From the NCBI GenBank assembly GCA_958298945.1, contig OY282607.1, positions 35,435,000 through 35,498,999 on the forward strand: a stretch of DNA of 64,000 nucleotides. The letters run 5' to 3'. This DNA comes from Atherix ibis (taxonomy: Eukaryota; Arthropoda; Insecta; Diptera; Athericidae). The notes below the pieces were generated by a model that saw nothing but the letters and a program-made list of their open reading frames with translations, had not been told where the DNA came from and did no database searches. Position 1 is the stretch's first letter. Each line of letters starts with the position of its first letter. Below, one piece after another: positions 24,021-35,369 of this stretch. A program made the position numbers and the translations under genes.

Positions 24021-24069
24021 ATTTGTTTTTGCTTTCCATAAAGCAAAAACAAATTTATTCAAAGTACTT
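24006..24069. repeat. Inverted duplication inside M2
   Basis: Arms 24006-24035 and 24040-24069 are reverse complements with one mismatch and a 4-base spacer. The other copies have only the left arm in direct continuation, so the right arm is an added inverted copy. Confidence 0.9.
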
Positions 24070-24111
24070 TTTTTTGACTAAAAAACAGCGGATTTAAGCT
24101 TATAAACCTTG

Positions 24112-25703
24112 TAAATTTTTTAAAAAAAAAATTAGAAATTAATTAAAACAATTTTCTTTTGATTTATAAAAAATTTCATTTATTTCAAAAAAATTCACCC
24201 ATAATTTTATTACATTGAAACCATTTTTATTCCATTTCCATTAAATGGTATATCAATTTTTAAAACTATTTGTAACCCAATCATTAGATTGTCTAATTTG
24301 TATTTTTCAATTACTTTGATATCATTTCTGATTCTATTTATTGTTATTGATTGTAATTTTTATCAAATATATTTATTAAAAAACAAAAAAAAAAATAAAA
24401 GAAAGAAACAGAACTCATTATTTAAATAAATAATTATATAATAAACCATAAAAACTATCACAAATTATAAACTAATAGAATTCGATGATTATCTGTTGAG
24501 AGAGTATCCCTTCCAATGTATGTTGTATAAAAAGCTTAATAATAACTAAGAAAACATATTTAACGATACTTATTGTAATGCTATAGAAAAGTTTAGCTCC
24601 CATAATTTTTGCAAAACTCATTTTTGCATATTATAAATCGGAATGTTCATTTCCTTTTATTTAAAAATTAAATATGATCAAAAAAGAGAGTTATGCAAAA
24701 AATTTTTTTAAGAACTTATATAAAAGTAAAAATAATTTTAATATTATTTACACCAATTGTTGAAAGGTTTAATATTAAAAATTTAATCTTATTCACTTAA
24801 CCGCTAAGAAAAAACTATAATTTTTATTAAAAATTAAAAAGAAAATTTAAAATTAAAAATACTAAACAAACAATATGAAATATTATTGTACATTAAATTT
24901 ACGATATTATAGAGCTTTTAATTATTGAACGGAGATTTATTTTAATTATTTTTTTATTAAAACTTGGTTAATTTTTTTTTTAAATTATTTTTCTCCTTTT
25001 AAATTTTTTTTGATGATATAGGTTTAAAAAAAAAGTCATGCCAAATTCCAAATAGTGCGTATAAGAAAAATTTACAAAACGTTCAAAGTTTAAATTATTT
25101 TTTTCATAGACCTAAACATTAATAATAATAACCGAATAGATGGCAGATAAATAACTAAAAATATAATTTATTCATGTGTAAATAATTACAATAAAATAAT
25201 TTCACTTAAATGTAGGGTATTTTGTTTTTCAATTTCTTGACACTAGAGGGGATTTCTTACTTTAATATTCTAACACGAAAACGCATTGTTGCTTGAATTA
25301 ATTGATATTGACTCTATTAAGATCAGATGTGATATCTTGTGTTTTTATCACCGCATAACTAATAATTTATTAATTGGAGAAAATATATAAATTTACTATT
25401 ATTAACTCTTCTTTATGCTATAGTATATGTTAATTTTCCAGCATTAATTATAAAATATTTTTTTATGAAAAAAATTGATCCGAAAACTTTATATTCTGTC
25501 TGCTATTATGTTTCGAATTTATTATAAAAATACTATTGAATAATTTTATATTAAATTAAAATTATTTTCTAACATTCATAACTATTAGAATTATAAAAAG
25601 AAAAAATAATAATTGTGTATATACTCGTATAAATGTAATTATAATAATTTATTGGCTTTTCCTAAGTTTTGTTTAATAAGTATTCTCATATCTATTTACT
25701 TAG
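24112..25703. other. AT-rich DNA downstream of gene B
   Basis: No gene is supported. A TACTCGTA octamer lies at 25622-25629. Part of it may be the 3' UTR of gene B. Confidence 0.5.
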
Positions 25704-25716
25704 TTATTTATTTATT
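25704..25716 (-). promoter_or_regulatory. Candidate polyadenylation signal of gene B
   Basis: Overlapping AATAAATAAATAA on the minus strand, about 30 bases after the stop codon at 25747-25745. Confidence 0.45.
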
Positions 25717-25744
25717 GTTGCACTTGTCCCAAGCTGTGTATGGA

Positions 25745-27379
25745 TCATTTTTGGTTTTCTTTGGCTTGTTTTTTAGCAACATCAACTGATATTGTAGCCA
25801 AATAATTTGATCCTTCTAAATGTAATGTGTTTTGTCGATTTGAACTTCGAATTAGACAGAAGACGGCAATTATCAAAAGGATACCGCCAAGAGCAAAGAA
25901 TAATATCATTAAAACAATTCGTGCTTTTGGTGGAGCTGTTGTTGCCATGTTTAGAAGATCTGTAATTTCAGCTGGTAGTCCATCGATACCTTCTTCAAAC
26001 CAAAGAATTGGGAAGACAATATCTGGGAAGTTGGCTACTTGTTTAATATCAATAACTTGACTAACAGCCAAATTGATTTGGACCCGTGCTCGTGCTTGAA
26101 GTGCTGTTCCCATTTCCTATTCAAATAAAATACATTTCAATTAGATACAGAAATTATTTTAAAGTTTAGTTATATTTTCTTTATTTACCGGTTGCACATC
26201 AATAAAGAGTTGATGAAGATCCTTTTTCGGTGGTGATATACCCTCTACGGCAGCTCTTAGGCTTTGATCGGCGAGGTAAAAGTGTGGAAAACTTAGAAGA
26301 ATTGGTGAATCTGTTTAAAGTGAAAATATTGGTTTTTTTTTTAAAAAAAAAAGTAAATTAATTTTTAACAGCATTAATAGACGGTTAGTTCAAAATATTT
26401 ATAAATTTTCAATTTATTAATAATTAGTCGTTTTTAGAAAATTTATTAAAAGAATTTACCATATTGACAGAGTGACACATTGAATAAACCATTTGGTGCG
26501 CATGGTGGTCCTGCGGGGCAATAGCACATATTGTCAGGATTTCGTTCAATATCGGCGAAGACATTTTCTGGAGGTGTAAATCTGTATCCTTTAACTCCAC
26601 CCATAGTATCTACCTCTTTGTCGAAAACCAATGGTAATAGCCGGCAAAGGTCCTTATCGTAAACGTGTAACGTTGTATTTTTAGTTATGTGCGGTGGGAA
26701 TATTGAACCGTCACTTCCCATTAAACTATTGCATTCATCCGACAGCCAATGAGGCAAATGGGATCTACCATTGTACTTGTCAATGAGGCCATTTTTCGTA
26801 ATATCATTAACACCATTAAAAACTGTTACACGATCCTAAAAAAAAATCCATTCCAAATTAAAATTATGATTTAAAAATAAACAAAGTCTTTAATTTTAAA
26901 TTTGTTTTTATGTCGATTCACTTACTTCCGAAGTGCTATTCTTTCCATACATAAGTCCAAACTCATCGTAGGGAAGTTTTTGCTCTTTTGGAACAACATC
27001 TTTAGCTAATTTCAGTAGTGGATCCTCATATCCCCACAGCAGTTGACCAACAGATACCTCAACGAATGGTTTTATTTTAAGAATATCCATAATACTAGCC
27101 ATAGCTAATCGTAAAAATCTATATAATAAAAAAAAATTGAAAATAAAATAATAAGAAACATTTTAAAAATACTAGTATATCAAGAATAATGGCCTCTTCT
27201 CTCACCTTGCAGCATGTTTACTTTGTGATGTAGCACTTAACATTGGAATGTTGGGAACAATGACCACATCATCTTCGGAGCCATTTGATAATTCCTCATT
27301 GAATATGTAGACTTTCTTTTGGTTAAAACTAATAGTTCCATTTGGATTTTCAGTAAGATTAACTTTTTCCCAAGTTTCT
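25745..27379 (-). CDS. emp-like CD36/SR-B receptor (gene B), exons 3-7
   Basis: This is the main coding part of a CD36-family receptor closest, as far as I recall the family, to insect epithelial membrane protein/debris buster-type SR-B proteins, which act at plasma and endosomal membranes. Exons on the minus strand are 27379-27206, 27118-26926, 26835-26460, 26310-26189 and 26116-25745, with introns of 87, 90, 149 and 72 bases, all GT/AG and in phase. With exon 2 and the proposed exon 1 the product has 511 residues. Features are SEDDVVIVPNIP, GQLLWGYEDPLL, HLPHW, six ectodomain cysteines (257, 286, 326, 328, 334, 345) in the arrangement that forms three disulfides in CD36, SFPHFYLAD, PILWFEEGID and a second membrane span at about 455-477. 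A cytoplasmic tail of about 34 residues follows. The frame is intact throughout. Confidence 0.93.
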
Positions 27380-27950
27380 CTACAGGTTCGACATGAGAAA
27401 TATATAAAAAAAATTGTAAGTTTAATAAACTTTGACAATAAATATTTACTACAAATTAACAACAACACAATCACTACTTTTAAAAAAAATAAAATAATAC
27501 AAATTTTCAATAGTGTAAACATAATATAATGTCTAACTATAAGAACAGAGATTTCAGATTGTTCGTATGTAAATATTTATACTGAGTTAAATCACAGATT
27601 TAAGGTTGCATTCAAATAAGTATTTAACTATCCATCAATTTGCTTTGAGTGTATTTGCAGTTTGAATAAAACGCCGTCGTGGTGTTCTATAATTTTTGAT
27701 CTTAAAATAAGTAAAATTTTAGCTAAGAAATTTTACTTATTTTAAGAAATTTTTTTTGTAAGTTAAATAAGTAAATTGAACCTCATAACTTGCAGAAAAA
27801 CGTTCGAGAAGAACTTCACAGATTTCAACGATTTTTATCAAATAATTATGCTGTATTGTTAAACAGTTATAGAGCTATGTATATTATGAATATACAGATT
27901 AATAAATAAATTAAGTTTAAGACTGATTAGTCTTCTTATTAACTTCTGCT
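27380..27950. other. Start of gene B intron 2; AT-rich, with a 19-bp-arm hairpin
   Basis: 27701-27719 and 27728-27746 are perfect reverse complements with an 8-base spacer. Nothing else is recognised. Confidence 0.7.
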
Positions 27951-28875
27951 TCTGTTGAACAGCATTAAATGGAGTGGCTATATCTGGCGCATACAGGAAT
28001 TTTTTGGTTCCCTTTATAACAGTAATTTCGATGAACAACTGTAATGTGAACTTTAGAAAAATAAAACACCAGCTAGAATCCCTTTTCCGATAAAAACTCA
28101 TTATATAGTCAAATCCATATATCTGCAATGTCCGTTCTGATGCGAACAACCCTTTTTTGACCCTTCCAAGGACTACTCATCAGCTACAATATTAGTCGAT
28201 GGTCCAAACTCGCAAGAGACTTTACTTGTTCCACATTTTTATCAATTTTCGATGTTAAAGGCCTTTCTGAGCAAAGTTCGTATTCCACTGCTTTTTGGAC
28301 CTCTAAAAAAGTTTTATGAAACAGAACGACTTGTGCTCTCAATAAGAAATGCTCATTAAAGGCAATATTTCGTAAGTGAAAATCGCGCAATAATATTTTT
28401 TAGAATTTTAATATTAATAAAAGTGAAAATATTTAATTGTCTGCCAATTGAATTATCTGAAAATAAGTTTTATTGAATAAATATCTAACATATAATAGGA
28501 AAAAGACAGACTTTTTTTTTATTATAAAAATTAATAATAGATTTCGGGAAGATTTGAAATCTCTTTTAAACTGAATTTAAAATTTATTTTTCTTTAATCT
28601 TAAATGCACTTTAAATCCCTTTTATAATAAAATCATCTTTTTAATACTATTCAACCCTCCAATAATGCTTTGCGACACAGAAAAAACTTGAAAATTTGAT
28701 GGCACGTCTTGCTCCAAATTTTGCTGTTCCGCTATAAAAGCCCAATCTTTCCAATAACGCTCTATAGAATTACATAGTTACCGAACGAGATTGAAACTTG
28801 CGCTGTACGCCTGAGATGGACTATCGTACCAGCTATATGGAGATAATATCCGCAGTGTTGCCAAATTTTTCTAAA
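27951..28875 (-). mobile_element. Mariner (HTH_48) relic in gene B intron 2
   Basis: Read on the minus strand, the leader starts near 28890 with AGAAAAATTTGGCAACACTG and includes CTCGTTCGGTAACTATG. The frame near 28320-28190 gives FLEVQKAVEYELCSERPLTS and KIDKNVEQVKSLASLDHR, matching the family stretch GREAVEHEPRSGRPSTSKTDENVERVR in two halves. SFYRKRDS near 28100 represents the segment before the third Asp. Frame breaks are many. Confidence 0.65.
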
Positions 28876-30870
28876 TAATGCTAGTCAAACCACACTTTCT
28901 ATTTTATGACAATTTAATTATTCATCCAATTACCCCGCACCCCCATTTTTAGTATAAAATATGAATAAAAATATTAATAATGCTCAATTTTACATAAAAA
29001 TTTATTAAAAAATCAACTGGAATTTATTGTTTTATGATAGAAAGAGTTCTAAGAATTTTTTAAGGTTTTGAAATATTTTAATTAGTATTTTTTATTAAGT
29101 TAATTTCTAGTACAATAACATTTGTACTAACAATTTTTATTCTTAGCAATACGAATACTATGGTAATTTGGTGACAAATAAAAAGCATCGTTGCCATGTT
29201 ACTAACTGGATTCGAACCAGTGTCGGTATATCAAGGAATAGTTTTAATTTTGTTTATTTTAAAATTTGACTAATTATTTAATTTTTTTTATTAATAACAG
29301 AAATTATATTAAGTATTAAAACAAAAAATAAGAAAAGGTTTTTCAAAACATGCTACTTTTTCTACTCTAATTAGTTGTTTTCCTATCAAATCTATTTATT
29401 TTACTTTAATAATAAAACTACATAATTAAAGTGTAATGATTTCTAGATTAAACCAGATATTTACTATCATTTAATGTGTATAGAAAGTTATTATGATATA
29501 ACTTTCTATATGGCTTGAATGATAGAGAAGAGAAGTGGGGATTTTATGATCGAATAAAAGTATGCATACACTTCCGTAGATAAGTAGAAGTGTGCCTAAT
29601 TATATCTAAACCAGATATTATAGTTGGTTTATATAAATTAATAATAAATTTTTATGGTTACCAATTGTACAGGAATTTCGCTTATAACTATTGAATTGGT
29701 CTTATGCACTGACACTATGATTTTTTAATGTTTACATTCTGGTATGTGTTGTAAATTTTTGCACAAGAAACTCCTGCCTTTCATTAAATGATCGAATATA
29801 GATTATATACAAATTATGAATGTTTTTAATAGAGGCCTTCTTTACCATAAATTTAGATATACGAGTATATAAAGTGTTGGACAGGATTTGTGTTTCGATT
29901 TCTATACCAACTACTGATTTAGTATCGAGTAAATAAAACTGGACCTGATTAGAAAGACAAGATACTATCTACATAATAAGAGTATGTTTATAGTACTTAC
30001 GTTTCCATACACATACCTAACTAATCATGTTGAATAACTTCTACATACGACGAGTATATGCGGTCCTCAGTAACATTACGATACTTCCAATTTTGTACAC
30101 TTTATTCAATATCAACTTTTTATATTGCAACACAACACATACAGTCGTGCAAGTATTATAAATAAATTTCATAACAAGTTGTTTTTCTCTTCAAATACCC
30201 ATCAAAACTGCATTATTATTTGAATTTATATCACAGTAGCATAGCTTTTATCAAAGAGTAGGGACTGTTTTGGTTTATTTTGTACAAACCAGATTCCAAT
30301 GTATTGCATAAGATAAAATTATGTTGTTTATATTGATTTGAGTAGAATTTTAACCATAATCGGTTAAGTTTTAGAATGCATTAATTCTTATGACCTAGAA
30401 TGCTGTACAAACAGAAAATTGTGTTCTGAACACTCTAAAAGGAATAACAGCCGCAGAAAAACTTGCATAATTCAAACTCCACAAATTATTTATTATTAGT
30501 TGTTTTCTTAAACTTAAATAAACGTGATTGAAAATAGTCTGATCAACATTTCAAAATGCTAAAATTATTAAACTTTAGGTTATTTTTAAGAACTCATCTT
30601 AATTTTATTTATTCAAATTTTTATTGTACTCAAGAAAAAAGTTGGAAAATTTAATTATTTATTGTAATTTGTAAAATATTTGATATTTATTTAGTGAAAA
30701 ATGAAGCAACCATAAAACTTTCTCTAAAATATTTGAAGCAATGTAAAGATTTTCTTGGCAAAACTCAGAATTACTACACTTTTAAGGTTTCAAGAAAAGT
30801 TGACTGGTAACGCTGAGGGCAGCAATGTGGAAAGGTTATTTGATGAATAATTAAATTGTAATAAAACGGG
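28876..30870. other. AT-rich intronic DNA
   Basis: No gene is supported. It holds a hairpin (29479-29491 with 29498-29510, 13-bp arms), a TACGAGTA octamer at 29860-29867 and an isolated tRNA T-arm-like palindrome at 29205-29221. Confidence 0.5.
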
Positions 30871-31465
30871 AGGTGTGACTAGCATTATTCAGAAAAATTT
30901 GGCAACACTGCGGATATTACCTCTACACAGCTTGTACGTTAGTCCCATCTAGACGTGCAGCACAAGTTTCAATCTCGTTCGGTAACTAAGCAATCCTATG
31001 CAACGAGATAAGTAAAGTTGCGTTTTTGTGGTGCGTTATGAAAAATGGAATAGTAAAATTTGGAGCGATGATGCGGCCCATCAAATTTTATGTTAAGCTT
31101 GATGAATACGAGTTTGACTTATGAAAAGTTGAAATAGCCTATTCTCCGTAGTCAAAAATATAAGTTTTTAGAGGTCCGAAAAGCTTCGGAAGGCCTTCAG
31201 TATCGAAAGCTGATGCAATCTTTTAAGAACTTTCTTATTAAAAGAACTTCTTCTCATAAAAAAAGTGCTTCAAATGGCCAGAAAAATGGTTCCTTGCATC
31301 AGGTCGGAGATTGCAGACATTTGATGCTTCACCATGACAACGCCTTTTGTAATAAGGCTATCTCGGAAAAAGGAATTTCTTATATCGTCTATTTATATGA
31401 TAGCAATCCGCAATCGATTTTTTGGTCCTTGATAGTTATAATGTTTTATTTAACGTGACCTAATT
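30871..31465 (+). mobile_element. Mariner relic, 5' part, split by an R1-like element
   Basis: The leader TGACTAGCATTATTCAGAAA with GGCAACACTGCGG matches the relic at 28.9 kb in reverse. The coding relic has IKFYVKLDEYEF (N terminus) and LMLHHDNAFCNKAISEKGIS, which keeps the second catalytic Asp. The C-terminal part resumes at 32880 after the R1-like segment. Confidence 0.72.
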
Positions 31466-32875
31466 GTATTTCAACGTAAAACCACGAGTCGCCTACGACT
31501 ATAGGGATTGAGTTACGCTCAATCAAGGCACCACCATTACTGGCAGTTTACGGTCAGTAACAGTTCCAAGCTGATTACGCAAACTATTGATCGTAAGGAC
31601 TACTTAAACCTCTACTGTCATTAGCAGTGACAGCGCTCGAGATAATTGCAAGTTATTGCCAGTTATCTCCCACCGATTCGAAGACCGTACCCGCGATATA
31701 ATTATCAATCACAGCCACTACGTTGCTGCCTAAGCGCCTCACCAATGTCGGGCACAGTGTTTTCCAACACCATGGGGTACCCCGACTCCCGTAGTACCAA
31801 TTTTTGTTTTAAGAGTACTTTGGTTTGTACTCCGCTTATTGAGCTATGGTCAGGAATCTTGTAAATCCCTAGGCACCACTAAGCCAGCTCAGGTACGAGT
31901 GCTACACACTCATTCACGCAGCATTCTAGCCACGAAAAATCTATTAAGGCCTTCATACGCTCTCTCACACCCAACACGCAACTCACATCCACACCTTCAT
32001 CATTCACCACGATTCCACATGCACCTAAGTCACGCAAATCTCAGTACAGGCCTCAATCAATGAGAAGGTGCTTGGCACGCTTCTCCGCCGCCCCACAAGG
32101 GCATCTAGTCTCCGCAGCTAGACCTGTACAGGAACCCTTTCATACTGCCGTATCCAGTGAGTAAATACCCAAGGTACAGACCAAATTCAAATCCATACGC
32201 AGACGCAAAGGACACATTCGAAATGAACATTTGCGTCCATCTCGCTTTCACATTCCCATCCCATCGACGTTGCCATATTTCATACATTCTATTCAGGACC
32301 AGTACATGCCGCTGACGTGGACTAGGATCCTGAACTTCTACATTCATAACTAGACAACCAGGAAGTGGGATGCCTCACCGTAGACGGCAGTGTATGCTTC
32401 CGTGCGGAATTTGTCCTATGAGAACCTGCATTGCATCGGTTGACACGGTTCTACTTACATTCAAAGATGCATACAAAGCCAGACGCTGAACAGAATTTAT
32501 GCCTACTCTTACATACTGGCAACGCATAATTTACTCCAAGGAAGGCTGAGAGTGAGACTGAAAATGCTGTCTCTCACCAACCTTTACTCCAATGTAACGC
32601 ACCTCCAGCGGGTATCGGAGCCCGACCACCTCTAAACGGATATTGGGCGGCCTACTAGTCGCCAAAAAACCCCTCAACAACATACACACAGTCTTCCTTT
32701 CTGAGACATTCACTCCCATTCCATTACCCCATTCACACACCATCTGCATGTAGGGGCTTTCCGCTACCTCTACCGCATACCTCCTCACCCCCTCAATTAA
32801 AAGCAGAAGATTATCCGCATATGCGATTACACCGCAACCTGTCTCCTCCAATTGGGTACTGTCGATAGCATCCAA
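31466..32875 (-). mobile_element. 5'-truncated R1-like non-LTR retrotransposon
   Basis: This is a minus-strand relic, far richer in G and C than its surroundings. 32875-32531 reads as the reverse-transcriptase palm: CGVIAYADNLLLLIEG, where the catalytic YADD is YADN, then CEWGNGMGVNVSERKTVCML and VRYIGVKVGERQ. 32347-32105 gives EIWQRRWDGNVKARWT and LYLGYLLTGYGSMKGFLYR, followed by CPCGAAEKRAKHLLIDC-like sequence, the C-terminal Cys/His motif of R1-clade ORF2 proteins. The lower end to about 31466 would be the 3' UTR. Truncation inside the RT domain is typical of dead-on-arrival copies. The exact edges are uncertain. Confidence 0.85.
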
Positions 32876-33000
32876 TTAAGTATAACCAAGGAGCTGAAGG
32901 CGATTCAAGTTGAAGCCGTCCAGCATGGTTAGATTGTATAGAAACAATGTCTTCGCCAACTTAAAGATACCCAAGAGAACTACTGTAAAAAGGGAATAGT
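32876..33000 (+). mobile_element. C-terminal continuation of the split mariner relic
   Basis: ATAACCAAGGAGCTGAAGGC translates to ITKELKA, continuing as IQVEAVQHG, the family segment VTxELKAIPVEAFQHC. This completes the mariner that begins at 30871. Confidence 0.6.
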
Positions 33001-34590
33001 AACGTATAAAAATAAAATTATATTCTTTCAAGAAAAAGTCATCTCCATTGAGTTTTTATTAAAAAAATAGAATTTCTATGCTTCCCTAGCCCCTATGTTC
33101 ATCTGATAGTAGAGATTTTTCAAGATAAAAAAAAACATTTCATCTTTTTACTGTTGATAACTTTCAATTAAGTTCAACCGACAAGCTAAAAACAATTCCA
33201 GTTAAATCTTTCCAGCACTCCTACGAAAGGAGCGCTCAAAAACATTTTAATAAAATATTATTTTTTTGTAAAAAAGAACTAAGAGAATTTTTTCAGATAT
33301 GAAAAATGAAATTTACGATTTTGACATTTTTAAATATTAAAGAAAATTTATTTAAGTTCAGCTTATATGATTATAATTTGTGCACAAAAAAAAAGTAAAA
33401 ATAAAAACCAAACCAAAAAATTTACTCCCAATCAATTTACATAATAAAAATTTTTGATATCAAATAAATAATCTGCTCGGATCGCAAACCATGCGAAATG
33501 AAATCAAAAATTGCCTCCAGATCGTAATCTGTACAAACTATAAATTGTACTTCTTTGGAGGATCATTTTCGTTTGCCTTTAACTCGGGGTAGCACCCCAA
33601 TACATTTAATTTCTTAATGCTCATATTTGTAACACAATGTTTCCTTCCCACCATCTACAGATTGCAGGCTTCTCTACAGGTTCTTGTCAGGTTTTGGTCT
33701 GCAAATTATTTTTTTGTTGAAAGGATCGGTTTTAAGTCTTTCAAGAGATACATTTATAAGTTATGCGCTCTGGTAATCTGGACTTTGTTATTAAATGCAA
33801 ACATTCATTATGGCATATGTCAGAAATAATTTATAATTTCTACTTTGAAATAAATTATTTGATTATTGTTTTTATTTTTAGTTTTTGGTATTCGATAAAA
33901 TTTAAATGATTTTCAAATAACCTTTGATTATTTCAGAAGGTTGTTCACTTTTAAAGGTATCTGTAGCAATACACAATGTAGCTAAGGAGACCTAAGAATA
34001 TATCGAGTCTAATAAATATGAGTTTGGGTTTCGTTTTTCAAAATTTCATGAAAATTACTAGAAATAATCAAATCTTCTCAACCACTTTGGAGGCTAAAAG
34101 AATTCGACAATAAGTCTGGTTTTAAGGAGAAATTTAAATAAAATTCGCAAACTAAAAAGAACAAGTAAAAAAAGTGTTTTTTTGGTAGAATTTTAAGTAA
34201 AATGTTCTAAGCGCGCCACGACAGACACTAAAGGCTATTTGGGAATAAAGTAACATATGTCTGAATAAGGAAATTAAAGTAGAAATGCAAGGAAAAGTGT
34301 TTTTTTTAAAGAATTTGCATAGGACCATACCTCAAACGTATTCAAACCCACAACCCCTTCCCTTGGATGGTAGTCAAGCACGCTATGAACTGTGCTACCG
34401 AGCCGGCTAAAATACTGCACTTTTCTAGGAGTCCTTCAATTCGGCCTAAGTAGAATCTAACGCACGTAGATTCTTCTTCTTTAATTTTTCGGGGCGTGGT
34501 AATGGATTCACAACTTTCACAAGTCTCAATAGACCAGTAGCTCTCAATTGCCTTTTTGCAGGTGCTTAAGATACTAGAATGGTTTTCAGT
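33001..34590. other. AT-rich intronic DNA
   Basis: No gene is supported. 33040-33240 may be further mariner debris, but I could not confirm it. Confidence 0.45.
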
Positions 34591-34745
34591 TAATTTGGAT
34601 TGAATTTTAGGTGCCGAAAATAATATTCACTTAAAGAGGCCTTAAACGTCGAAAGCTGATGAAAATGTTGGGCGATTGAGGGCTCTTGTGTGGTCAGACT
34701 ATCGATTAAGCTCATTGAAAGGCCTTAGAAAAGGTGTTGTTTATC
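34590..34745 (+). mobile_element. Small mariner (HTH_48) fragment
   Basis: It reads SLKRP, then TSKADENVGRLRALVWSDYR, matching the family RPSTSKTDENVERVRALVRSDRR stretch. Confidence 0.6.
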
Positions 34746-35369
34746 AATCGTAGATACTCGAAGAGAATTTATGATAATATTTGTCTTAAATTTAACAAAT
34801 AGTATTTTTTTTATATAATTTAATAGGGCCAATAGCCAAGTGAAATTTTTATTAATACTTTTATGTAAATCTCTTCCGAGTATTTATGCATCTTAAAAAT
34901 TATATAATAGTATCATAGCAATAAAGTTTACTACGCATTAAGACCAACTTTTGCATAAAAAATATGAATTAAGTGAAAAATAATTTATAATTAGGAAAAT
35001 TTATTTAAAATTGTACGTATTATTGTACAAAAGTAAAAAGTTTTTTTTTGTAAACATATTTTTTATTTGTTAAACACTTTCGAGTATCCATAAAATCGTT
35101 ATGCTTTTAAGAAAATTTCTACAATATTTGCTTGGTAATTGTGAGTAGTAGTTGTGTTACTTTTTTTACTACAAAACGTAACTTTTTTTTGGTTTTTTGA
35201 ATGAAAATGAGTTTAATATTTGCAGTAGTAGATAAGTTAACTAATAATAAATTTATTTTAGAAATGATATTATTAAAGGCTTCAGTACAAGGAATATTAT
35301 TCTTTCAACTAGTGTATAATTTTTATATATGTGTACGAGTAGATTTAAATCGTAGCCAAATAGACTATA
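34746..35369. other. AT-rich intronic DNA
   Basis: No gene is supported. A TACGAGTA octamer is at 35334-35341, 29 bases from the next element. Confidence 0.5.

Larger units (their letters stand above)
22855..24111 (+). mobile_element. Mos1-like mariner, copy M2, with both terminal repeats
   Basis: A 1257-bp element bounded by TA. The left end is CCAGGTGTATATGCTTAAAT; the reverse complement of the right end is CAAGGTTTATAAGCTTAAAT. It is the best-bounded plus-strand copy of the four. A 30-bp-arm hairpin lies just before the right end (24006-24069). Confidence 0.92.

Noticed and set aside
29205..29221. ACTGGATTCGAACCAGT, a perfect tRNA T-arm with B-box on the minus strand
   Set aside because: No matching acceptor stem, anticodon arm or A-box at the right distance, so not a tRNA gene. 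A decayed SINE or tRNA fragment is possible but unsupported.
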